A stretch of DNA of 64,000 bases from contig NW_023503608.1 in assembly GCF_014529535.1 (NCBI RefSeq), positions 7,118,501 through 7,182,500 on the forward strand. Reading direction: 5' to 3'. Below, one piece after another: positions 33,613-44,764 of the stretch. This stretch comes from Bradysia coprophila (lineage: Eukaryota; Arthropoda; Insecta; Diptera; Sciaridae). How positions within the stretch are numbered: position 1 is the stretch's first letter; each line of letters starts with the position of its first letter. Under the pieces are notes generated by a model, which worked only from the letters and a program-made list of their open reading frames with translations, ran no database searches and was not told the DNA's origin. A program made the translations under genes and the position numbers.

Positions 33613-35423
33613 TACATTTCGGAAGCTTTTAGATTGGTTTTGGCTTAAAGACTAAACGTTAAGCCAATCAGAACAACTTGATCAGTCAAGGGAATTGTGG
33701 GACTATTTTGAGGTAAGTACCCCCTCGTAGGCAGATAGCTCACAAATGACTGTACTATATAGGAGAATGGAGTTTAGAAACTAAGGGTAAAAACTAATAC
33801 AATTTAGTACTCTTCTTCATAAAAAGACTGCTGTCACTGAATTATTTTTTCATGAACAAACTTCACTGCTGTGACATTTCATGGGAATGAATCAATGTGA
33901 AGTTGTTACACAAAAGAATAGTCCAGTGAGATTGAAGTACTATACAAAAAATGTGACGCCTCTACAGGCCACATAACCGACTAGGCGAATAGTCATACGA
34001 ATAGTTCTCAAAAATAGGTACTGGTCTTCACTCAAGTTTATATCGAGCCAGTGGTATAGTTATTGAGTTGTCTATGTGCCATCAAAAACACTCTGTTAGC
34101 AGCTGAAGTAAAGCTTTTTATTTCGATGAATGCAATAAAACGAACCGCTTCACTAACAACAATAGCACACTTCACAGGTCACATTCATATAAATAAATGT
34201 TTTTACTACTTCCTGGTCTTACAGACCAGTCGTATATTTAAAATAATAAAAGGTAAAGCTAATCTCGTTCACGTATAGATGAAGTCAAAAGTGACCTATT
34301 TTTGTCATAATAAGCGTCTATATTTTCGCCACATTAAATACGTTTTTTTGAATTGCTAGCTGTAAGGCCTTTTATTTTTGATATACGAATTATACACCTA
34401 GCAAAAGGCATATTGTTATAGTTTAAACTCATAAATTTTATGAGATAAATATTATTCAATATATTGTTACGATTTTTCACGTTATGCTGTTAATGTTAAC
34501 ATGTGCGCGGTTCAGGTAAAATAATAATTATATTCGTAGGCTTGTTGTTAAATTCAATTATTTTTGAAAGAAATTTACTTTATTATTTAACATAGGTGTA
34601 CTTTCAGGTAATTAGATTTAAAAAAAAGTCGACATACTGTTTCCATTTTCATTCAAGATTATGTCAGTTTCATTATAATTCACACTGAAAGTGCGCTGCA
34701 AATTCGAATGGTTAAAAAATGGCCCGCTGTTCCGTTTAATCTTGCATATATTATAAGTTGGACTTATGGTTTTTTTTCTGATAAATTTTCAATTCATAGC
34801 AACTGAATTATGGCAGATACCACAGCACTGCTACTGGCACGAACATAGAAAATATTCGGAGTCTGATAAAATCTTAGTAGTGCTGTGCAGATACTATTGG
34901 ATTTAATAGAGGCGGTTTTTACTTTTCTATGAAGAAATGAGTTATAAGCAAAGATCACGTGCTGTCATGTCTCTCATTTTTCCGAATATTTTTAACGTCT
35001 TTGTTAAAAGGTGTTACCAGCTTGTACCTCAAGTGTCAATACCTTCGCTGGTAATTACTTAGACCATAGTATCTGAGCCAAGTAGTAGATCAGATTTTCC
35101 CTCTTGGTATGCAACTCTACGAACCCTACTAATGTTGTCATTATAAAAGATGAGAGTTGCCGGTGTACTATATTTTGGACACACATGCTCTAGTTGTTGA
35201 CATTAATTTGGTTTCGATAATTAGATGTTTCATCTAATTGTTTGTTGACAATAGTTATTTACGTATCTGTTGTGCACAGCGGTTATCGCGCACAATAGGC
35301 CCATTGGCGGCCAAGGTGCAAGAAAATTCTATGGATTTCCCTAGCTTTTCCACCCACATAATCTGTAGTGGACGGTATATTTTAGGCAATTTCGCATAAC
35401 AGATACGTATACAACTTTTCATG
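33613..35423. other. Intergenic, no gene seen
   Basis: AT-rich spacer. The only structured item is the 66-bp element at 34821, listed separately. Confidence 0.45.
34821..34886. mobile_element. 66-bp micro-MITE with 8-bp target duplication
   Basis: CACAGCACTGCTA at the left and TAGTAGTGCTGT at the right are inverted repeats. GCAGATAC occurs exactly on both sides (34813-34820 and 34887-34894). Eight bases is the hAT or P-type duplication length. It is one of the shortest complete insertions in the window. Confidence 0.7.
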
Positions 35424-36562
35424 CTGATTGATTGATTGATTTATTTATTTAGCATTATGCTACTCAAATTACTCAAACATATACATTACGTCATACATAA
35501 TTTCCTTACTCATTAATTTTGCAAATTTAGATCTCAGGTTTAGACCATGAGAAAACAGTTTTCCTTTATATACTCATTCAATTTAGTTTTAAACACATTT
35601 ATATTAACCTCATTTCCTATTTCACTCGGTAAGTTGTTGTACATTCGCAGACCATCGTTAAATATGTTGTTTTTTGTGCTATTTTTGTTGACTCTTTTGA
35701 TGCTGAATTTTCCCTCGTTGCGTAGCGGATACATGTCGGAATGAACATAGTTGATGTTTCTTCCAATGTATCCAGGAACGATACCATTCTTTATTTTGAA
35801 GACCATCAGCATCGTTAGGAACATTATCCGTTGTCGAACATTTAGCCATCTGAGTGATTCCAACATCACACTTACACTAGTTCTGCGTCTGCATCGTAAC
35901 ACAACTCTCATGGCTTTGTTTTGTTGTTTCTGAAGTTTATTGAAATCTTCTTCACTGAACATCGATAGGACTGAGGCATAGTACTGAAAATGCGGTGCTA
36001 CGATCGAGTTGTATAAGATGATCTTGTTTTGCTTTGTGATCTTGTTACCAATTCGAGCAAGAAACCCAATCTTTTTCGCTGATTTTTTGCAGATATATTC
36101 ACAATGTCTTTTCAGTTTCATTTTTTTGTGCAGTATGAATCCGAGGTATTTGTATTCGTCGACTTGTTCGATTTCGACTCCATCGATACTAATTTTGTGC
36201 GACTCGTTAAAATGCGCCCTAGACTTTTCATTTATCACCATGTACTTGCACTTGTTCACATTCAACTTGAGCCTGTTTAGATTTAACCACTTTGCAACTC
36301 TGTTCATGTCCTCGCTGATCTTTTGGAAAGCTTCATCTATTGTCTTTGCACGCACATACAGTAAGGTATCATCAGCAAAGAGTATTAACCACGCGAACAC
36401 TAGGCAGGATTTTATATCGCTGATTTATAGGATGAATAATATTGCCGCCAGTTTTGCGCCTTGTGGAAGTCCTATGTCATTACTGATTTCATCAGATGTG
36501 ACGCCATTGTACTTTGTTCTTTGTGTCCTGTTTGACGAGAAAAATTCCGTAATTTACGCCCA
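35424..36562 (-). pseudogene. Dead non-LTR retrotransposon, reverse transcriptase 3' half
   Basis: On the minus strand, a frame ending at 35540 encodes the palm of a LINE-type reverse transcriptase: GLPQGAKLAAILFIL upstream, then the catalytic FADDT box, MVINEKSR and LGFILHKKMKLK, with a C-terminus like jockey/CR1-type elements (YNNLPSEI, NVFKTKLNEYI). The frame is broken by TAA at 36427-36425 (where a Tyr is expected) and TAA at 36556-36554, and the 5' part is gone. The usual Pro of the GxPQG...P block is also lost. Past the stop it ends in AAATAAATAAATCAATCAAT-type tail sequence at 35424-35447. It would once have copied itself through RNA; it is now inactive. Confidence 0.85.
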
Positions 36563-36610
36563 AGGCATGAAAATTTTTATTAAAGAATAATATTTGACAA
36601 TTATTTGTTC

Positions 36611-36772
36611 GAATAGATCATTGTCAAATAGCGGTTGTTTCACCAATACATGTACAAATCTGTGTAAAATTCATCCAGACTCAAAAAAGTTAAAAATTTC
36701 ATATACATTTTTCGAATTTAGTTAGCTGGAAGAAATTTGACATCTCAAATGACATTGACAATGATCTATTTC
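36611..36772. mobile_element. ~160-bp inverted-repeat element
   Basis: GAATAGATCATTGTCAAATAG near 36613 is mirrored by TTGACAATGATCTATTTC ending about 36772. Two further words (GACATCTCAAATGACATTG) lie inside. The target duplication is unclear. Confidence 0.45.
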
Positions 36773-37605
36773 TACAAATCTGTTTGAAATGACATACTTG
36801 TCTACATTTTAAAGTGATCTAAAAATTTAAATGTTTGCCACTTTATAGGCTCTCACTAAGTTTAACTTTTAGCGGTTCAAAAAATGGTATGTATTTTGTA
36901 ACAGATCATATTAGAGAGGCAAAATATCCGTTAGAAAATCTGTTCTAATGCTTGGTTCAGTGCTGTGCTTAGACAAGGGTAATTGTTATATTTGTCACAT
37001 TGACATTGGCGTATTTTGTAGATTTTAATGGAGATGGAGTAAACGCTTCACGACGTGGTCATGAACCTTGTTTACTACATCGAGTACGACTGGCTCGGAC
37101 CTTCAAGTTACTGAAAATCTGACATTTTGAGCGATGTAGGTATGTTCCATCGCACAGTAAAAACGATTTTTGGTCATTTGTGAACATCCTGTCAACCATA
37201 TTTTTGCTTATGTTGTCTGTGAATGACATTTTGACATTCAAACTAACCTTGGAACTTACTTATTGCTTACATCGGCAGAAATACTTCATGAACCAACAAA
37301 GATACTCTGCTAAAATTGTTGATTAATTTTTCCATTTTCGGTTTTAGGAATGTCATCTTGCTTTCGAACGAGCAAGAAGTAAATGATGATTGCATCCAGA
37401 GAAATAATAACATTGACCCTACCTGTAGAGTCACAGCAAAAGCATAAGTTATCATTTCTATGTGGCATCGTCGAGAGAATGGAGGTGAGAACACAAGAAT
37501 GCCATTTGTACGCAATGGTATCTTGTCTAAACACGACGGTGTGTTGTCCACATAAACATTCGAAAAAATTAACAGTGTACCATTGTGACGACGCTTTCCC
37601 ATAAA
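36773..37605. other. Intergenic, no gene seen
   Basis: Overlapping frames on both strands near 37267-37716 show no conserved domain and cross into the neighbouring transposon terminus. I see no gene. Confidence 0.45.
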
Positions 37606-38076
37606 ATTTTTTTTGATACCAACATTGAAAAATGATACTTTCGCCCCGCATATGAGGGGCGAAAGTAAAAAAATGCATCCCACGGGGAGAAAGTACTTAA
37701 CGAAGAGCGAACGCAACTGAACGAACAGCGAAAGTGACTGACGTCACAGAAAATGAGAGAAATGAGTCGAGTTGTCAACAAAATCCGCTCATATTATGCA
37801 GAATACTTTGATCAAAATTGTAAAACACTGTGCGCCAGTGTTCTTATTGAAATTAGCATACAAAGTTGATACTTTTTGTTACTGAATGATTTGTTAGTTA
37901 TATCTTAATTTTTGTGTGTGTTATTGTTGTGATGACTAAATTATTAAATTTTTCATATACCAGGGGGCTGCCGCCCCCTGTACCCCCGCATTTTCTGGCT
38001 AAATGCCTTTTTATTTCAACATTTTGTTGCGATGTTTGCGATACGTATCAATTTTCAATGTTGGTATCAAAAAAAG
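37606..38076. mobile_element. ~470-bp inverted-repeat element
   Basis: TTTTTTTGATACCAACATTG at the left is mirrored by CAATGTTGGTATCAAAAAAA at the right; the repeat continues inward to TGATAC/GTATCA, about 33 bp. Just inside the left end is a perfect hairpin (37637-37666: ACTTTCGCCCC, 8-base loop, GGGGCGAAAGT). A GC-rich palindromic patch (GGGGGCTGCCGCCCCC) is near 37964. No transposase. Confidence 0.65.
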
Positions 38077-38091
38077 TAGTATGAACGACTC

Positions 38092-38189
38092 GGGGCAAAA
38101 GTAAAAAAATTCAACCTGTGCGATTAGAGCCCTTGCCTTCGGCGCGGGCTCCAACTCTCGCACACGGTTGAATTTTTTACTTTCGCCCC
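38092..38189. mobile_element. 98-bp hairpin element with 'GGGGCRAAAGTAAAAAA' ends
   Basis: GGGGCAAAAGTAAAAAAATTC (left) and, on the other strand, GGGGCGAAAGTAAAAAATTC (right) continue into CAACC and TGTGCGA, a ~32-bp inverted repeat around a GC-rich loop (CCTTGCCTTCGGCGCGGG). The same word GGGGCGAAAGTAAAAAAATG sits in the adjacent 37606 element, so the two share end sequences. Confidence 0.6.
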
Positions 38190-38330
38190 TTGTAATTCAA
38201 TGTACTATTGTTTTGTTGAAATATTGAAATTGAAATGACAGAAAGAGACAACGTAATGGAAATTGCTCTCTCACTTGAAGATCCCATTGCTCATCTGTAT
38301 ACCCGTCAGTTAGCTAAACTTTGTCCCTAA

Positions 38331-41300
38331 ATGTACCAGTCCAACGAAGAAGAAAACAACAATAAAATGAACAGAACAAAAGTGCTGGTTAGAATTAGAC
38401 CAAGAACTAACCAGGAAATCAGATTAAATTTGAAGGATCATAGTTCAATACGAACAAGTATTCAATCATTTAATTTCGGTAGAAAACAATGCAAGCAATA
38501 TTACCATATCTGATTACCTAATTGCATCATGGTCTTTTGTTCCAGAACACACATTCGGTCCGACATGCACAAATTCCGATGTATACGAAGTGATTGCGCC
38601 AATGGTGGAACGATGCAAAATTGGCTACAACGCAACCGTTTTAAGCTACGGTCAGAAGTCATCGGGTGAGTAGATGGAGATTTGTTTTAGCAAATGAATG
38701 CGGTAGCTCCACTTTCATCTGAGATCTGAGAACCTATATATTTTACAAAAGAAAAGATGTGCAGACATACCTTAGGCTCCCTGTGGCTTGTTTTATCACG
38801 GAAAAGTATTAAAGTGTATCGATTCGTTGGTTAGGTTTTAAGGACTTCAATGTCAGTGCTATCTTACTTTTTGACTGGAAGAACAAAAGAGCTCGGTATT
38901 TTCATATGAACGCGTTTTTCTGTTGACAATTTGAATTTTAGGAGTTAGGAGCGATTAGATATTGAAATCATTAATGGAACTGCCTTGGTAAGACCTTTAT
39001 TGAGAAAAATCTATCCAATTTTTTCAACATCAACCATTTTTGTACGACAAGTTATACCAGGCAGGTGCACATAATTTGACTAGGGACCTGAATTATCTAG
39101 TATGCGAAATAAAATTAAAAGAATTTTGTCAGTGTTCATTTGAGTTCATTTTAATACAGTGTGTTAGGCCCCTTGTAACAAGGGTCTTGTTTGACATCCG
39201 AGAAATAAATCGCTCCTGCCTGTATTTACTCTGTCGTGATTTTGGACTTAGTTGAATGTATTTGTTTGTTTGAAAGTAATTTAGTAGAGCCGATCATCGA
39301 CGATGTATGGCTATGATGTACATACCACAGCGCGCAACGCGTGCAAGGAGATGTGATTTGTTGCTTCACTCAATCTCATCAGATTGTCTAATAAGCAATT
39401 TTGTTAGAACCGCTACATTTTCTCTAACATCTCATTCCCCTAATGGCGTGTCGTCAATTGTGTACAGATCCTAAGTTTTAAATGATATTTTCGGGATTCT
39501 TTGACTCTTCTATGTAATTCTGCTGAATTAAACTAAAAAATTTGACGTATTTTAAGGCAAAACATACACCATGATCGGAAACGACAATGATCCAGGTGTG
39601 GCAAGGCTTGCAATTCATCAACTGTTTAAGAACAATCAGCCACCATTCAAACGACTCTTTATTATTCGGTAGGTCGATTAAATGTCATATTTTGAAGAAG
39701 AAAGAAAAGTCTTTGTGTCTCTTACAGTGCCGGTTTCATCGAAATTCACAACGAAACCATGTACGACCTGCTAAATCACAGGCAAATAGTTCAATTTGAT
39801 GGACAAATTGAATTGCACATGAAACTATCCAACAAGGAAGTCGTTGTTAACGACAAAGACACAATTCTTGAACTTTTGGACAAAGGTAACAAAGCCAGAT
39901 TACCAACAACGAAAGCTGACGCTCCGAGTAGCTCGCATACAATCTTCCGAATTGTAAGTTTGCGTGTGATGCTTCGGCTATCAATGAGTTGATTCCAAAC
40001 TTCCCTTGTTTTCATCAGGTAATCGAGAACCAAGATCAAGCATTGGAAATGGCGCCGGTTGAAGTCAGTTATTTAAACCTCGTCGATTTGGATCGGTCGG
40101 AGGGTGCTCAAGTGAAAAACGAGAATGGGAATTGTTTTGATAAAAGTCTGAAGTATCTAGAACTCGCGGTGAAGGCTTTGAGCAACGGAGAAAAATTCCG
40201 TAATTCTTCAAAATCCAAATTGACGCGCTTGCTCAACTTGGGAGGAAATGCTAACACAGCGATAATTTGTCACGTTACTCCAACTTCACCGAATCAGTCC
40301 AACATAACATTGAAGTGTGTTTGTGGTACTATAAGTTCATGTTAGACCGTACCGCTAACTCTTTGTTTCTTTACAGCTTCGCCAATGAGGCCAGAAATGT
40401 TAGGACGAAAACAGTCTGCAACAAAGTATATTCAGACGATGTGATGATAAGACAGGTACGAGCTGATATTGCACGTTTGCAGCGGTTGAAGAATGAGCTA
40501 GACCCTCCTCTGTTGAATTCGAGTAAAATTGACTGTGAAATGGCGCATTTGAATTCGATATTACTTTTGGAAAAGGACATGCGACCTCAAGGACATATTA
40601 TGAAAGCTGTTACTACCAACCAGGTTTTGAAAATTCGATCGTTTTTTTTGGGACTAGCTGGTATGAGGAAAAGATATCAACACGCTGAAATGAAGGACAT
40701 GAGCGTTGACACTCAGTCAAGGTAATTAATAATCAAAAATGCTACGTAACCACTTCGCTCACTACTCAAATTTAAATCAAATTTCAGACCTCAACGGAAA
40801 AGCAATGCAATCAAATGGTCAGACTTTTACTTGGAGCGCGTTGGGTTTGAATTGAGCTTGAATATGAGACGCTATTTAAAATACGGGAAGAATGTAATTG
40901 GTCGTTCGACTAGCGACTCGGATGTAGACATCTGCGTAGATTCACTGGAATGTTCCCGCAAGCACTGCTTCATCGACATTTCGACCGACTTATCCGTCAC
41001 AGTCAAAGACCTAAATGTAAGATTTTGTTGTTCATTTAATGCAACGAGTTGAATGAAATTAACAAATTTTGGTTTATCTCGTTCACAGTCGTCAAATGGA
41101 ACGACAGTTAATGGCATTAAGTACAAAGGCAAGACAATTGATTTACATGAAGGCGATGTGATAACCATTGTGGAAGGAAGCCATAGTCTGGTGGGTAATT
41201 TGGATTGTACAGCGTATCGATTGTGTAGATTCACAACTGAAAAAATTAAATTTTTCGATTTGGACGATGGTTCAATTGTTGTAAACGATGACGACGGCGA

Positions 41301-42918
41301 TAATGATACGCCTTATTACCCGGTTAAAGTAGAACTGGAATCACCAGAAGCCCATATCGTCGATCAACCGACAACGACATTGACTGCACAGAATCAAGCA
41401 GATTCAATTATCGTCATCGACGACGACGATGATAATGACACATCGTATTATCCGGTCAAAATGGAATTGGAGTTACCCGAGCCATCAAGACTTGCCGAAA
41501 GTGAAACCGAACAGTTGATGACGAGACCAAAGCCAACAATATTGCATCAAGTAGATACAATTATCGTGATCAACGACGAAGATGTCAGTGACACGCCGCT
41601 CAACACTGTGGAAATGGAATTGGAGCTACCAGAATCCTCAAGATTTGTCGACATCGACACCGAACAATCGGTTGCGAGACCAATTCCAACAATACAGAAT
41701 CAAGCAGATCCAATCATTGTGATCAACGACGATGATGGAAATGACACGTCATATTACCCGGTCCAAATGGAGGTGGAGCTACCTGAACCATCAAAGCTTA
41801 TCGAAAGCAAAACCGTTCAGTTGACGACGAAACCGACGCGAACAGTGTTGAATCAACCAGATCCAATTATCGTGATCGACGACGAAGATGGTAATGACAC
41901 GTCCTATTACCCGGTCAAAATGGAATTGGAGTTACCTGAACCCTCAAGACTTGCTGAAAGCGAGACCGAACTATTGACGACGAGACCAACACCAGCAATA
42001 TTGAATCAAGCAGATACAATTATCGGGATCAACGACGATGGTGGCAGTGACACGCCGTGTAACACTTTGGAAATTGAATTGGAACCACCGCAACCGTCAA
42101 GACTTGTCCAGATCGAGACAGAAAAACCGATCACGACGCAGATGTTAAACCCTTTGCCGACGATGTCTGCCTTAACAACTACTGGATCAATGACGTCTGC
42201 ATCACCAACTTCTGGGTCAATGACGTCTGCATCCACAACTCCTGGGTCAACAATGACTGTATCTTCGAAGCTGAGTCAAAAACATGATGGCGAATTCAAT
42301 TTGGATTCATTTATTTTTGATGATGGTGCATTTGGCGACCTGAACGACATAATGGCGTAAGTAATTGTAGCATATCTAGCAAACATTTCTTGCACCCTGA
42401 ACATTATAAAATTGATAAAAAATAAGTCTTGGTGTTATTGATGTCATTCCATTAGTGTACGTTGCCGGAAGTGTGTAAATTTTTTCGCTTTTGCTTTTTT
42501 CTATTCTGCTAAAGAGTTGTAAGAAATCTTCTACCTCATTGTCATCGCCTATTTTTCCCGTCGATGTGTATCGCAAATGGCTAGAAGTGAATGAAATTTT
42601 GTTTCCTTCTCTTCCAGCATACCTGCAATTCAAGATGAGAACGTTGCAAGGATCCAGAGCGAAAATGAAAAGTTAGTGCAGCAGTTGCAATACTACGAAG
42701 CCGAGAAACAGTTGCAAGCCGAAGAAATCACGCGCCTTCAAGCAAAACTGTTGGCACAAGAAGCGGAAAAGAATATTCTCCTCTACGAAAATGCAACGAC
42801 AGCGGCGAAACTAAGAGAAATCGAAAAGGATAGAGATATCCTTCGTGAAAAGAACTTGAAACACATCGGTGAGATGCTCGAACATTTTTACGAAGGAAAA
42901 AAGTCGAAAACTGACTAA
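38331..42918 (+). CDS. Kinesin-7/CENP-E-like pseudo-motor with FHA domain, SIM-like repeats and coiled coil
   Basis: Nine exons (38331-38478, 38546-38665, 39557-39668, 39728-39953, 40019-40314, 40377-40721, 40788-41016, 41089-42356, 42618-42918) join in phase at GT-AG sites to give 1014 residues. Met-13 is an alternative start. Motor about 14-330: TKVLVRIRP, P-loop GQKSSGKT (85-92), SHTIFRI (196-202), LNLVDLDRSE (221-230), KLTRLLNLGGNANTAIICHV, and LNFANEARNVRTK at about 300, which resembles CENP-E. Switch I lacks the Arg of SSRSH (here PSSSH), and switch II has DLDRSE for DLAGSE, so ATP hydrolysis is doubtful. FHA about 446-530 keeps GRS (454-456), SRKH and SSNGTTVNG (493-501), so phosphothreonine binding is likely. 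Six IIVIDDDD-like cores follow at 555-806, then a Ser/Thr-rich stretch and a coiled coil (916-1014). Likely a non-motile scaffold on spindle or chromatin. Function is inferred. Confidence 0.9.
39042..39240. mobile_element. MITE family 'CCACGGCAG', copy 2, inside an intron
   Basis: Lies in intron 2 (38666-39556) of the kinesin-like gene. Left end TACGACAAGTTATACCAGGC and right end (opposite strand) ATCACGACAGAGTAAATACAG are decayed versions of the family tips. The internal GACTAGGGACCTGAATTATC and GTCAGTGTTCATTTGAGTTC match the copies at 5245 and 43981. Confidence 0.75.
41275..42060 (+). repeat. In-frame 153-bp coding repeats encoding SIM-like cores
   Basis: Within exon 8 of the kinesin-like gene, cores begin at 41275, 41407, 41560, 41713, 41866 and 42019. 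The last five are spaced exactly 153 bp (51 codons); the first is 132 bp away. Each core is hydrophobic I/V x 4 followed by acids: SIVVNDDD, SIIVIDDDDD, TIIVINDED, PIIVINDDD, PIIVIDDED, TIIGINDDG. Units 2 and 5, and units 3 and 6, are most alike (TSYYPVKMELELPEPSRLAE versus SDTP..T.EMELE), so a three-unit block (459 bp) was probably duplicated. Units 1, 2 and 5 carry V-K-x-E, the SUMO-conjugation consensus. Confidence 0.9.
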
Positions 42919-43045
42919 TTTCGACTACATTTCCATGTTTTTGTGCTATTTTTTATTTGCGATTGACGACATTGAAATATGAATCTTGGCAGGACCAAGT
43001 GATTGTTCTGATTTGTAAAATAAGATTAAAACTGAAGATTTGTAA

Positions 43046-43051
43046 AATAAA
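43046..43051 (+). terminator. Poly(A) signal of the kinesin-like gene
   Basis: AATAAA occurs 128 bases after the stop codon, the first such hexamer downstream. Confidence 0.6.
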
Positions 43052-43980
43052 TGCGAGAGATATGAACTCCTCTAATGTTTTGCACGTCCTTTTGTCCAAA
43101 ACTCCAAAACTAAAGTCAACCTTTGGAATGTAATATGTCTTTCAGAGATGTCATTTTTAAAGGCTTAATAGACCTCGAAAATTTTGACTCAAATACATAA
43201 AATCAGAAATTTAGCCCGCGAAGGAATGATAATCTTCATACCAAATCAATTGTTTAATCTCGCATTGCGAACAATTTTCTTCGAGGATTTTACGTATTGA
43301 GACAGCAATTTCGGAGTAAGGCGGTACTCTGTAAAACATTGTATTCAAGAGGTGAACGTGACAGTCGCTGGCAGTTTCCATCGACTCGCTTTGTGCATAA
43401 TAATTTTCAGATTAATGCGCACCAATTTCATTCCACTATTTTCTGCAATTTTCCATGCTAATGAATATACTTATCAGTTGGCAAAGATTTATGCGAAACA
43501 AACGCATAATGCCTCTCCAGTCTCTATGCATATATATACCAACACGAGATACGATTAGAGATTAGAGAAAATTTTCGTTATGCATTACGTATGCTCACTA
43601 TCTATGTATATCATTTCCGTATCAATTTTGTATAAAAATACACTTTGCCATTCATCTCTTGTAAAATGTATGCTAAACGTTATGAAAATGTCCGGAAGTT
43701 TTTTAAATGGTCTTTGAAAATCGTAAGAAATATATTACGGTACAGCAGATGAGTTTTTCATCTGTTGATTTATGTAGATCGGTAAATATGTTTGCTTGTA
43801 TAAATAGGCAAAAAATGTGAATGAATATAGTTGGAGTTACACACTACAAGTGCTCATTTAACGCTCTGTCAAGTATATTAACCTATCATTCCATTTCAGA
43901 ATACTGGTCTATAATTTAGAGATTCAGTTCAGGTGGTTATGTCATTATGCAGATGACAATATCAACAGTGGATAGTACGG

Positions 43981-44191
43981 TCACGGCAGAGTAAAGTAAA
44001 CCAGGCGCTTGTTTTGACTAGGGACCTATTATATCTATTAGCCTCTGTGTTTTGCGAATAAAGTTTTTTAAATTTATGTCAGTGTTCATTTGAGTTCATT
44101 TTCATACTGTGTATTAGGTCTCTTTTTTGACGTTGCAAAAATGAACCCGAGAATGAACCGCTTCTGCCAGATTTATTTTACTCTGCCGTGG
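43981..44191. mobile_element. MITE family 'CCACGGCAG', copy 3
   Basis: Tips TCACGGCAGAGTAAAGTAAA and (opposite strand) CCACGGCAGAGTAAAATAAA. The internal family words GACTAGGGACCT and GTCAGTGTTCATTTGAGTTC are present. TACG lies outside both ends (left as TACGG, right as TACGA), a possible 4-bp duplication. About 211 bp, non-coding. Confidence 0.8.
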
Positions 44192-44723
44192 TACGATCTT
44201 TAGGTATCAAAATAGATTTAACAATCGAAGGAACAGATTTTGAATCAAATATTTAGATCAGAAAAAGTAACAGCGTCAATTGACCTTTGTACCACGGGTG
44301 TAATAATTGCCGTGCATAAAAGATTCATCGTCTACAAAATTGGCAAGTTGACTCACTATTTCACTAATTTTCTTTTTCGTATGCTCGACTATGCTTCGGC
44401 CGAATTAGCTTTGTAAAATTCAGTACAGTAAATTTTGCGAATCTGGAGAGTTAAGCAATGAACACTACTCGTTTTGAGTTGATTAAAATTATTTCAGTAA
44501 CTCGGGTAGTCCTTACTTTTTCTTTGAATTATTGATGCCGTAGATTAGATTAAATTCGATGTGTGGGGATTCCTATAAAATCCTTCTTCCCTACTCCCAA
44601 GCCGTACACCTTCCATCACAGGAACCTCTCGGTTCGCAGCAAGAATTCATTCAGGCGCTTTCCATCTAAATATAGTAAATCCTCAATGCTGAGTTCGTAA
44701 TTCCAGAAGATGTAAAACTGAGG

Positions 44724-44764
44724 CCCTAAACAATCCCTAAACAATCCCTAAACAATCCCTAAAC
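44724..44764. repeat. 11-bp tandem repeat, nearly four units
   Basis: CCCTAAACAAT repeated, ending CCCTAAAC. All units are identical, so it is young or recently slipped. Confidence 0.85.

Noticed and set aside
37267-37716. 149-codon minus-strand frame with overlapping frames on both strands
   Set aside because: Crosses a transposon terminus and hairpin, has no domain, and several frames are open at once, as expected by chance.
44724-44764. CCCTAAA words suggesting an interstitial telomere repeat
   Set aside because: The unit is CCCTAAACAAT (11 bp), not CCCTAAA, and flies do not use that telomere repeat.
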